This document shows positions 1 to 6,759 of a stretch of 7,630 nt of DNA, in pieces. Within the stretch, counting starts at the first letter, position 1. Every line of letters begins with the position of its first letter. The translations under genes were made by a program, and so were the position numbers. The notes under the pieces were generated by a model. It was not told the DNA's origin. It ran no database searches and saw nothing but the letters and a program-made list of their open reading frames with translations. The DNA is taken from NCBI GenBank assembly GCA_913049615.1, contig CAJWZI010000060.1, positions 1 through 7,630 of the forward strand, written 5' to 3'. The stretch comes from an uncultured Alphaproteobacteria bacterium (lineage in GTDB: Bacteria > Pseudomonadota > Alphaproteobacteria > GCA-2731375).

Positions 1-132
1 TGGTAACATTCTGGAGAAAGAACCGGCCAGGGACACGACCGAACCCGCCGTTACGCACTAACTTTACCAGACTGAAAGCGTGATTTTCGGGCCGAGTTGA
101 GCGATTTTTTCGAAATCCCGGTTTGTAGGTTA
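1..132. other. Left-edge intergenic stretch, possible 3' end of a convergent gene
   Basis: This stretch lies downstream of the dehydrogenase and holds no assignable gene. Two short plus-strand frames enter from the window edge. One runs from 2 to a TAA at 59-61 and reads as a charged tail ending EPAVTH. The other runs from 3 to a TGA at 78-80. Either could be the C-terminus of a convergent gene, and nothing visible chooses between them. A small inverted repeat, GATTT/AAATC with a 5-nt loop around 103-117, is too weak to be called a terminator. Confidence 0.25.
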
Positions 133-1083
133 TCAAAGCGCCCGGATCGGGTCGCCGTTTAACCAGGCAGTGATGTCCTCGACCGTCTCCAAATAAAACT
201 CTGCCAAATTTTCTTCCGTCACATAGGCCATGTGCGGAGAAATGATGGTATTGTCGAGGCCCAGGAATGGATGATCCTTAGACAGCGGCTCTTGATCGAA
301 GACGTCCAGCGCCGCCCCACCAATGCGTCCCGCTCGCAAAAAGTCAATCAAGGCCTTTTCGTCAACAATCGGCCCCCGCGAGGTGTTGACCAAATAAGCG
401 TCCGGTTTCATCAGCGCCAGATCATCGGCTGTGATCAAGCCTCGTGTCCGCCGAGACAGCAGCAAGTGGATTGATACTATATCCGATTGGCTAAACAATT
501 CGGCTCTGGAAACTAGTTCGGCGCCACATTCTAAGGCCCGTTCGGCGGTCAGGTTTTCGCTCCACCCAACCACCCGCATATTGAAGAAATTGGCTATGGC
601 GGCCGTCCGCGCACCCAGACGCCCCAGGCCCACCAGGCCAATCGTTCGGCCAGCCAGAGTCCAGCCCACGCCAGTTTGCCATTTGCCTTCCCGCGCTGCC
701 TTGTCCTGCTGCGGCAAGCGCCGGACCACTGCCTGGATCAAGGCCCAAATCATCTCCACTGTGGATTCCGTGTTACCCGCTGTGCCGCAAACGGTAATGC
801 CATGATCAGCCGCCGCCTTCATATCGATAGCGCCATTGCGCATGCCGGTGGTGACCAGAAGCTTTAGGTTCGGCAGTTTTTCAAATAGGGGTCGGGGGAA
901 GGGTGTGCGTTCACGCATGGCGGCAAGGATTTCAAAAGGTGCCAAACGCGTGGCCACAGCGTCCAGGTCAGCCAAAGTGTCCCGGAATACAGTGATTTCA
1001 ATATCACTTGGCAAAATGGACCAGTCCGCCATTTCCAGGGCAACGCCCTGATAGTCGTCAAGTATCGCCAATTTAGTGGTCAT
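133..1083 (-). CDS. D-2-hydroxyacid dehydrogenase family protein (NAD(P)-dependent)
   Basis: This 316-residue protein has the full layout of the D-isomer-specific 2-hydroxyacid dehydrogenases, which interconvert 2-oxoacids and D-2-hydroxyacids with NAD(P)H in the cytoplasm. The N-terminal catalytic part covers about residues 1-100. The Rossmann cofactor domain follows, with the glycine motif GLGRLG at 152-157. The catalytic triad is visible as Arg236 (in NTSRGPIVDE), Glu265 (in DVFDQEPL) and His284 (in SPHMAY). Length is normal and no key residue is missing. The ATG at 1083-1081 overlaps the TGA of the upstream selenoprotein gene as ATGA, and GAGG lies 7 nt upstream, so translation is probably coupled. 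The gene ends in tandem stops, TGA then TAA. It is the last gene of the three-gene minus-strand operon. The substrate cannot be read from the sequence. The neighbours suggest a 2-oxo or 2-hydroxy acid made or used together with a CoA ester, which is inference. Confidence 0.92.
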   Translation of the reverse strand: MTTKLAILDDYQGVALEMADWSILPSDIEITVFRDTLADLDAVATRLAPFEILAAMRERTPFPRPLFEKLPNLKLLVTTGMRNGAIDMKAAADHGITVCGTAGNTESTVEMIWALIQAVVRRLPQQDKAAREGKWQTGVGWTLAGRTIGLVGLGRLGARTAAIANFFNMRVVGWSENLTAERALECGAELVSRAELFSQSDIVSIHLLLSRRTRGLITADDLALMKPDAYLVNTSRGPIVDEKALIDFLRAGRIGGAALDVFDQEPLSKDHPFLGLDNTIISPHMAYVTEENLAEFYLETVEDITAWLNGDPIRAL

Positions 1084-2327
1084 GACAGGGCCTCAGTCCG
1101 AAACTTTTGTGAGGCGGGGATAAGCAAACGGTCGGCGAATATTTTCATGAATCTATCATCACGTTGCTCGGCCAGCGCTCTAATAATAGGCGCCAGGGCA
1201 TACAACGCCTTGCCACCCGCCGTCTGGCCATAGAACCAATCATTCATTTGTTTGCCCGTGTTTTTTCCGGGCTGGGCGCTAACGGCCTCTCGATAAAAGG
1301 CCTTCAAATCCTCCACAGCAAATTTTAGGTTTTGACCCACGCTGTAGACGCAGTTTGGATTTTCGGGTACGTCGCCATCCAGGAAGATGCAGATAAAATC
1401 CGCAATCTCAGTGATCGACATGCCGCTAAGGCCAACCGTAGTGCGACCACGTTGGCGCAAGGCCATGCCGTACCAAGTGTACAGTCCAGCGATTTCGGCC
1501 TCCATAGCAGCCTCGAAGCCACCGCCGGCTAATATATCAACCGGCAAGGGTGGCAGGCTGATCGGACAGAACCATCCCTCACCCTCAGAAGCCGCCATAT
1601 CCGCTGGCGCCTCGCTGGGGAAATCCTCAATCAATACAGGCCCGTCGTCCCTGTCTAACAATTCGAAAGCGGCACGAAGCACCTTTTTTTGAAATTCAGG
1701 ATCATTTGGCGCGCCCATCGGCCGGCCTAATTCGAAGGGCACCCATAGGGCGCGCGGCGGTTTTGTCTTTTCTGTTTGCGGGCGAATTAGGCTGATCTGT
1801 GTCGTCGCCAGCTCTTCTTCTTCCAGGTAATGTGCCAGTCCGCCCACGGCGCGCGTGCACAAGGGTCAAACGGGCAGCAGAAAGACCGTATCGACGCCAT
1901 CGGCCTTCAGATGCCCCGCTATCTCTCGGGCCGCGCCCTCCATCTCCACCGGATCAGTGGAGCCCATGACAGCATAATGGAATTTCGCCACGGAACCAAT
2001 TTCGCCCACGTCCGCCAGTTCGTGCAATCGCGCCCGCGGCAACACAACATTCAGGTCTTGTTCGAATCCCGATCGGTCGAAATTCGTCGATATATGACCC
2101 ATAATGAGATCGCTATCCGGCGTGTCATCCGCAATTACCCGGTAATCACTCGCACCAATCAACAACGGATTGTCATCGCGATGTTGCAGGGCCGCCGTAG
2201 AAATCAAAGCAACGCGGCGCTTATTCATGGCCGGGCCGGTTACCCAGGGCTGGGTTTCAAATTCCGGACAGGGAATGGCGCCCAGGTGCGAGCGTTCCGG
2301 CTCTTCCAAGTCCGCTAACCGTACCAT
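1080..2327 (-). CDS. PrdB/GrdB-like selenoprotein (reductase subunit B superfamily), Sec at in-frame UGA
   Basis: Read straight through the TGA at 1866-1868, this is a 415-residue protein with selenocysteine at residue 154. Residues 1-224 resemble D-proline reductase PrdB from memory: IPCPEFETQPW at 18-28, GHISTNFDR at 77-85, QDLNVV at 90-95, RLHEL at 100-104, then DTVFLLPV just before Sec, then U-P-L-C-T-R at 154-159, and PPRALWVPFELG at 190-201. Sec sits about where PrdB has it (near residue 152), and Cys157 completes the UxxC redox motif. Residues 225-415 form a C-terminal extension absent from the roughly 240-residue clostridial PrdB. It is rich in Trp and Tyr (for example DWFYGQTAGGKAL) and has no recognised domain. 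The start ATG has a strong SD, AGGAG, 8 nt upstream. The gene follows the CoA-transferase by 15 nt and overlaps the dehydrogenase by 4 nt. PrdB and GrdB act in reductive cleavage of proline or glycine derivatives with a pyruvoyl partner subunit. None is seen here, so the reaction is unknown. The alternatives are a nonsense mutation or a sequencing error. Confidence 0.85.
1831..1861 (-). promoter_or_regulatory. Candidate bacterial SECIS element for the UGA at 1866-1868
   Basis: The mRNA just after the UGA can fold into a two-part hairpin. The lower stem UGUGC (1861-1857) pairs with GCACA (1835-1831). A symmetrical 5x5 internal loop follows. The upper stem CGCC (1851-1848) pairs with GGCG (1844-1841), closing a GUG apical loop (1847-1845). 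The loop begins with G and U, and 18 nt separate it from the UGA, within the usual bacterial spacing of roughly 16-37 nt. This geometry is what SelB needs to deliver Sec-tRNA. A competing 4-bp hairpin, CACG (1857-1854) with CGUG (1848-1845), is also possible. Pairing was found by eye with no energy calculation. Confidence 0.5.
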
Positions 2328-2342
2328 TTCTAAGTCTCCTCT

Positions 2343-3569
2343 CTAAAAGTCAGAGCCAAAGGCGCCATGGGCGCGCAAATTGGCGATACCGGCCTCGTCA
2401 TATCCTGCCTCGACCAAAATCTCCAGGGTATGTTCGCCTTGTTCTGGCGCAGGTAGGGGCGCCTGTTTAGGCGAACCCTCCACCCACAGAGGACTATCAA
2501 TGATATAGTTCGCGCCCAAGCCGGCAACCGCGCCAGGCACCACGGCGCCAGACTGGATCGCCTGCTCGTCGCCGTAGATATCCTCGGTCCTGGAAACAAA
2601 GCCGGCAGTGACCCGGTGTTCCCTAAAGGCGTTGCGCCAGTAATCTACATCCTGGCCGCCGATAACCTCGTCGAGAATTGCTGTTAAGGCCTCCGCATTC
2701 CCCTGCCGCGTCTCCAAAGTAGCGAAACGGGGGTCTTCCATCAGATCGTGGCGGCCTAGGGCGGCGGGCAAACGTGTCCATTCCTTGCCTTCGTTGGCAG
2801 CAGTCAGCATCAACCACCGCCCATCTTTGCTTTTGTAGTAGTTAGACAGCGCATTCACAGCCAATTCTCGGCGGGGGCGCAAAGGCACCGCTGCACCGCA
2901 CAAGGCGGCCTGGGCCATATAAGCGTTGGCCCAATAGCCGTTGGCCAGCAGGGACGAGTGCACCATGCTACCCTTACCGGTGCGTTCCCGTCTTAACAAG
3001 GCCAGCAGGATGGCCGAAAACAATGCGAGGCCGGTGGGATGATCCCCCTGCCCAGGCATGGAACGGGCGGGATTGCCGTCGGGGTCCGGCCGGACTAGGT
3101 CCATAAGGCCGCTACGGGCCCAATAGGCCGTGGTGTCGAACCCGGTCTGTCCGGCCTCGGGTCCCGCCTCGCCATAAGCAGACATAGAGCCATAGATCAA
3201 ACGCGGGTTGACTGCCGCTAGATCCTCGTAGCGCAGGCCCAGCTTTTCTCTCACTTCAGGCATGTAGTTGGTAACCAGGACATCCGTATCCTTGACCAGG
3301 CAATGCAATACCTCGCGCCCGGCTTCCATGGTCAAATCCAGACACAAACCCCGTTTGCTGCGATTGTCCACCAGCATATGGTAAGGTTCTTCGGCCTCAG
3401 GCATTCCTGCCAATTCGGTTAGTTTCCGGTAACCATCACCCACGGGCGGTTCTATCTTAACCACCTTGGCGCCAAAATCCGCCATGACTGTGGTCGCTAC
3501 CGGGCCTGCGATAAAGCTGGCAACATCGAGCACCTTGATCCCTTCGAGGATCATGGTTTCGTTGTTCAT
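2343..3569 (-). CDS. CaiB/BaiF family (class III) CoA-transferase
   Basis: This 408-residue protein is a full-length CaiB/BaiF CoA-transferase, a family that moves CoA between carboxylic acids through an aspartyl-CoA thioester (formyl-, carnitine- and 2-methylacyl-type enzymes). The family opening is clear: GIKVLDVASFIAGP at 10-23, DFGAKVVKIEPP at 31-42, and DNRSKRGLCLDL at 68-79. VTNYMPEV at 99-106 and NPRLIYGSMSAYG at 121-133 follow. Asp176 in PGQGDHPTG aligns with the catalytic Asp169 of formyl-CoA transferase. The ATG at 3569 has GAGGGA about 8 nt upstream. A later ATG (Met6) would remove the family's N-terminal lead and is less likely. It is the first gene of the minus-strand operon and ends in TAG 15 nt before the selenoprotein start. 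The partner acids cannot be deduced. Its presence beside a dehydrogenase and a reductase-type selenoprotein suggests breakdown or activation of a small organic acid. Confidence 0.95.
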   Translation of the reverse strand: MNNETMILEGIKVLDVASFIAGPVATTVMADFGAKVVKIEPPVGDGYRKLTELAGMPEAEEPYHMLVDNRSKRGLCLDLTMEAGREVLHCLVKDTDVLVTNYMPEVREKLGLRYEDLAAVNPRLIYGSMSAYGEAGPEAGQTGFDTTAYWARSGLMDLVRPDPDGNPARSMPGQGDHPTGLALFSAILLALLRRERTGKGSMVHSSLLANGYWANAYMAQAALCGAAVPLRPRRELAVNALSNYYKSKDGRWLMLTAANEGKEWTRLPAALGRHDLMEDPRFATLETRQGNAEALTAILDEVIGGQDVDYWRNAFREHRVTAGFVSRTEDIYGDEQAIQSGAVVPGAVAGLGANYIIDSPLWVEGSPKQAPLPAPEQGEHTLEILVEAGYDEAGIANLRAHGAFGSDF

Positions 3570-4160
3570 GTGGTCGTCCCTCGCAAATAATTTTTTGTGA
3601 TAAACTAGTTTTTACTTGCCGCCCTGATAGCATCAATTGCCCAGACCTGGAAATGGTCCCACTTCCGCCTTGACCGGCCCTGGCTTCGTTGGCAGCATGT
3701 TTTCTTGGTTTGGGGATGGCGCGGATGAAGGTCGTGATCCTGTCTAAAAAGCCGCTCGGGCTGCGGGCAAAAATATTTAACGAACAGGAAAGCAATCCGG
3801 GCACGGCCCTGAACTTGGATTGGCTGCCATTTCTAGGCATCATTTGCCGAATTGCATCGGCCATTGCGGTGGGCAAGCAGTTCGTCATTGCACCATCCAA
3901 TGCGCTGTCATTGCAGAGGATAGATTTCTACCAAGTGCTCACCACCTACCAGCGTATCCGGCGTCGTAGCCGAGGCCACCTCAATCGGCAACGCGAAACG
4001 GAACTCGTTCGAGGGCACACAGGGGGAAGACCGGTGGTTCGCGCGGCAGGCCACGTAGGTGAAGCGCGTTAAGACACCGTACGGAGTTTAACTACAGACC
4101 CGGAAACCATCGGCCCGGAGGATTTTGACCGATGAATGAAACGAGAAACTTGGAGGCAAT
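3570..4160. other. Divergent intergenic region, about 590 bp, carrying the promoters of both clusters
   Basis: No recognisable gene fills this gap, and both operons must start in it. Near the CoA-transferase side there is an AT-rich patch with a perfect 10-bp palindrome, AAACTAGTTT (3602-3611). On the minus strand, TTGATG (3636-3631) and TAAAAA (3614-3609) are 16 nt apart and could be a weak -35/-10 pair. CCGTACGG (4077-4084) is an 8-bp palindrome. A plus-strand frame starting at TTG 3689 runs to 4072 without a good SD or a family resemblance. A minus-strand frame, 4087-3908, is open for 59 codons with G or C at about 70% of third positions but has no ATG. It could be a decayed gene. None of these is strong enough to be called a gene. 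Confidence 0.4.
4108..4134 (+). promoter_or_regulatory. Inverted repeat enclosing the Shine-Dalgarno of a leader ORF
   Basis: CATCGG (4108-4113) and CCGATG (4129-4134) form a 6-bp inverted repeat with a 15-nt loop. The loop contains GGAGG (4117-4121), and the right arm contains the ATG of the 10-codon leader ORF. The hairpin could affect initiation at the leader, or the repeat could be an operator. Six base pairs with a 15-nt loop can arise by chance. Confidence 0.2.
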
Positions 4161-4164
4161 ATGA
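4132..4164 (+). CDS. Possible 10-codon leader ORF (MNETRNLEAI) coupled to the binding-protein gene
   Basis: An ATG at 4132 is preceded by GGAGG (4117-4121) with a 10-nt spacer and opens a 10-codon frame. Its TGA (4162-4164) overlaps the ATG of the binding-protein gene (4161-4163) as ATGA. The frame also covers the SD of that gene, so ribosomes ending here could re-initiate on it. The peptide resembles no known attenuator and has no run of one amino acid. It may be chance: the SD and the overlap are its only support. Confidence 0.25.
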   Translation: MNETRNLEAI

Positions 4165-5159
4165 AAAAGCTACTCACCACACTTGGCGCCGGTGCAGTTC
4201 TGCTGGCCGCCGGCACCGTCCTCGCGGCGGACAAGATGCCAGCCGTCGTATTCGACATGGGCGGTAAGTTCGACAAGTCCTTCAATCAGGGCGTCTATGA
4301 TGGCGTAGAAAAATTCCGCAAGGAAACCGGAAAAAAATATCGGGAATTCGAAGTTAAGAACCCAACACAAAGGGAACAGGCCGTCAAGAAGATGGCCCAA
4401 CGCGGCTCTGACCCGGTGCTAGGGGTGGGTTTTGCCCAGGCCTCTGCTATTGAAAAGGGCGCCAAGGAATTTCCGAAAACCCGCTTTGCTATCATCGATA
4501 TGGTGGTAATGCAGCCTAACGTAGCCTCCATCGTCTTCAAAGAGCATGAAGGCAGCTTCCTAGTTGGCCTTCTGGCGGCGATGGCCTCTAAGACGGGAAA
4601 GGTTGGCTTTATCGGCGGCATGGACATTCCCCTGATCCGCCGCTTTGAATGCGGCTACTATCACGGCGTTAAACATGCCAATTCCTCAGCCATCGTCTAC
4701 GCCAACATGACCGGCACGACGCCGTCCGCTTGGAACGACCCCACCAAAGGCGCTGAATTAGCTAAGAGCCAGTTCGACAGAGGCGCTGATGTGGTCTTCG
4801 CGGCCGCCGGCGGCACCGGTATCGGCGTCTATCAGGCCGCTAAGGACAACGGCAAATATGCTATCGGTGTCGACAGTAACCAAAACTATCTGCATCCAGG
4901 CACGATGTTAACTTCTATGCTGAAGCGCGTGGACGTGGCGGCATATAATGTCTTCAAGTCCGCCAACGACGGTAGCTGGAAGTCGGGCATCCAGGTTCTG
5001 GGCCTGAAGGAAGGCGGAATTGACTGGGCCTTGGACGAACACAACAAAAATTTGATCTCTCCAGCAATGAAGGCAGCGGTGGAGAAGGCCAAGGCGAGCA
5101 TTATCGCGGGCGAAATTTCCGTGCACGACTATATGTCTGACAACAAATGCCCAAAATAA
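4161..5159 (+). CDS. BMP-family (PnrA/Med-like) ABC transporter substrate-binding protein
   Basis: This 332-residue exported protein matches the basic membrane protein family (Bmp), the binding proteins of purine-nucleoside-type ABC importers such as Treponema PnrA and the Bacillus Nup system. Residues 1-22 are a signal peptide: KK at the N-terminus, a hydrophobic core, and a likely cut after VLA (Ala22). VLA is not followed by Cys, so it is a soluble periplasmic protein rather than a lipoprotein. Family signatures are FDMGGKFDKSFNQG at 31-44, GKVGFIGGMDIPLI at 146-159, FAAAGGTGIGVYQAA at 213-227, and GVDSNQNYLHPGTMLTSM at 236-253. Length is normal. GGAGG lies 6 nt before the ATG. It is the first gene of the importer cluster, followed 40 nt later by the ATPase. 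The ligand is probably a nucleoside or similar small molecule, but alphaproteobacterial members are little characterised, so the substrate is open. Confidence 0.95.
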   Translation: MKKLLTTLGAGAVLLAAGTVLAADKMPAVVFDMGGKFDKSFNQGVYDGVEKFRKETGKKYREFEVKNPTQREQAVKKMAQRGSDPVLGVGFAQASAIEKGAKEFPKTRFAIIDMVVMQPNVASIVFKEHEGSFLVGLLAAMASKTGKVGFIGGMDIPLIRRFECGYYHGVKHANSSAIVYANMTGTTPSAWNDPTKGAELAKSQFDRGADVVFAAAGGTGIGVYQAAKDNGKYAIGVDSNQNYLHPGTMLTSMLKRVDVAAYNVFKSANDGSWKSGIQVLGLKEGGIDWALDEHNKNLISPAMKAAVEKAKASIIAGEISVHDYMSDNKCPK

Positions 5160-5199
5160 GGCGTGGGTAATTGCCTGACGTGGTTCGGGGGCGGTCGAG

Positions 5200-6759
5200 A
5201 TGATTGCCCCCGGCGCGCCAGCAATAGAGCTGCGCGACATCAACAAACATTTTGGCCCGGTGCATGCCAACCGGAACGTGAACCTGACCGTGCCCGCCGG
5301 CACCATTCACGGTATTGTCGGCGAGAATGGGGCGGGCAAATCCACACTGATGAGCATTCTGTACGGTTTTTATCGAGCTGACAGCGGCGAGATTAAGATC
5401 GGCGGCGAGCTGACACCCATTCATGCACCAGAGGACGCCCTGGCCGCCGGCATAGGCATGGTGCATCAGCACTTCATGCTGGTGGATAACTTCACGGTTC
5501 TGGAAAATATATTACTGGGGGCCGAGGGCGGCGCCCTGCTAGCCGCCGGCATGGCCGCGGCTCGGGCCGAAGTCACCCGGTTAAAGGCCGAATACGGCTT
5601 GGATGTGGACCCGGATGCGGAGGTCGGCGAACTGGCCGTAGGTCTACGCCAGCGCGTGGAATTGTTGAAGGCGTTGTATCGCGGCGCCAATATTCTGATT
5701 TTAGACGAACCGACTGGCGTGCTTACACCGCAAGAAACGGAACGTCTGTTCGAGATTCTCGGCTCCATGCGGGAACAGGGCGTCACAGTCATCCTGATCA
5801 CCCACAAATTGCAGGAAATCATGGCCATCACCAACAACGTCTCTGTCATGCGGGCGGGCGCGATGGTCGCACACCGGGAAACCGCGCAAACCACGCGGGA
5901 GGAACTAGCGGAACTAATGGTGGGCCGACAGGTTTTGTTACGGGTAGAGAAACCTCCCGCGCAACCGGGAGACGTGGTGTTGAGGACCGAGAACCTGACA
6001 AAAATCGACGATGCCGGCGTAACACGTCTGGATCACGTGAGTTTTGCATTGCGCGCCGGTGAAATCGTCGGTGTCGCCGGCGTTACCGGCAACGGACAAA
6101 GCGAGTTGTTGGAAGTATTGTCTGGAATTCAGGCGCCCGACTACGGTAACTGGACCATCCATAATCGGGTCGTAGATCAGAATCATCCATCCAACCCGGC
6201 GGAAATTCGGGAGCTTAATTTGGCCCATGTTCCCGAGGATCGGCAACGCATGGGAATAATTTCAAGATTCGCAGCCCGGGAGACAACCATCCTGGGCTAT
6301 CACCACGACCCAACCTACACGGGGCCGGTACTGTTGAAGACTGACGCGATTGTCGCGGATACCGAAGGCAAGATGGACCGTTTCGATATTCGGCCGCCGA
6401 ACCCTAGATTGACCTCTGACAGTTTTTCGGGCGGCAATCAGCAAAAACTGGTTCTGGCTCGGGAAATTGAGCGGCGCCCAGATATCTTGCTAATCGGCCA
6501 GCCTACGCGCGGCGTGGACATTGGCGCCATCGAATTTATACATCAGCAACTGGTACAAATGCGGGATGCGGGATGCGCCGTGTTGCTGGTTTCGGTGGAA
6601 TTGGACGAAATCCTGTCTTTGAGCGACCGCATCCTAGTGATGTTCGAGGGCCGAATCGTGGGCGAGGTCGATGGCGCCAAGGCCGACACCCGCACCATTG
6701 GCCTAATGATGGCCAATGCCTTCGAGAAAGAGGAGCAGACCGGGGCGGCACATGTCTAG
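5200..6759 (+). CDS. Tandem-domain ABC transporter ATPase of a BMP/nucleoside-type importer
   Basis: This 519-residue cytoplasmic protein carries two ABC ATPase domains, as in the sugar/nucleoside importer ATPases (RbsA, NupO). Domain 1 has Walker A GENGAGKS at 41-48, Q-loop Gln90, signature-region VGLRQRVE at 147-154, Walker B ILILDE at 165-170 and switch His202. Domain 2 starts near residue 260. Its Walker A is degenerate (GVTGNGQS, 294-301, with Gln in place of Lys). Its signature is intact (FSGGNQQK, 409-416). Its Walker B region reads ILLIGQPTRGVD (429-440), with Gln434 in place of the catalytic Glu. This asymmetry is usual in the family, so only the composite site with intact residues is expected to drive hydrolysis. 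The ATG at 5200 has a G-rich, weak SD (GGGGGCGG). It lies 40 nt after the binding-protein stop and overlaps the permease start by 8 nt, consistent with one operon. Confidence 0.95.
   Translation: MIAPGAPAIELRDINKHFGPVHANRNVNLTVPAGTIHGIVGENGAGKSTLMSILYGFYRADSGEIKIGGELTPIHAPEDALAAGIGMVHQHFMLVDNFTVLENILLGAEGGALLAAGMAAARAEVTRLKAEYGLDVDPDAEVGELAVGLRQRVELLKALYRGANILILDEPTGVLTPQETERLFEILGSMREQGVTVILITHKLQEIMAITNNVSVMRAGAMVAHRETAQTTREELAELMVGRQVLLRVEKPPAQPGDVVLRTENLTKIDDAGVTRLDHVSFALRAGEIVGVAGVTGNGQSELLEVLSGIQAPDYGNWTIHNRVVDQNHPSNPAEIRELNLAHVPEDRQRMGIISRFAARETTILGYHHDPTYTGPVLLKTDAIVADTEGKMDRFDIRPPNPRLTSDSFSGGNQQKLVLAREIERRPDILLIGQPTRGVDIGAIEFIHQQLVQMRDAGCAVLLVSVELDEILSLSDRILVMFEGRIVGEVDGAKADTRTIGLMMANAFEKEEQTGAAHV

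Noticed and set aside
1080..1862. A separate 260-residue gene starting at TTG 1862
   Set aside because: The TTG has no Shine-Dalgarno sequence. The frame is continuous with the upstream one apart from the TGA, and the PrdB-like homology spans both. It is the C-terminal part of the selenoprotein.
1830..2318. Plus-strand 162-codon open frame
   Set aside because: It lies wholly opposite the selenoprotein gene, has no family resemblance, and its length reflects the antisense of a coding region.
1866..2327. Pseudogene or truncated 153-residue protein caused by a premature stop
   Set aside because: The stop falls exactly at the family's Sec position, is TGA rather than TAA or TAG, is followed by a SECIS-like hairpin, and the downstream frame stays intact for 260 codons.
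3602..3611. AAACTAGTTT palindrome as a specific operator
   Set aside because: A 10-bp palindrome in an AT-rich patch can occur by chance, and no regulator gene or second copy of the site is visible in the window.
3457..3900. Minus-strand 147-codon open frame
   Set aside because: Its end overlaps the start of the CoA-transferase in another frame, and the rest has low-complexity, non-family-like composition. No SD or homology was recognised.
3689..4072. Plus-strand 127-codon open frame
   Set aside because: It starts at TTG without a convincing SD, has mixed third-position base use and an Arg/Gly-rich tail, and matches no recognised family. It is described only under the intergenic entry.
5160..5199. 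Terminator or separate promoter between the binding-protein and ATPase genes
   Set aside because: The 40-nt gap has no stem-loop with a T-run and no recognisable -35/-10 pair. The genes are read as one operon.
6079..6510. Broken second ATPase domain (Gln for the Walker A Lys and for the Walker B Glu)
   Set aside because: These replacements are typical of the BMP/nucleoside-type importer ATPases, as remembered from family members with a QPTRG Walker B region, so this is not decay.
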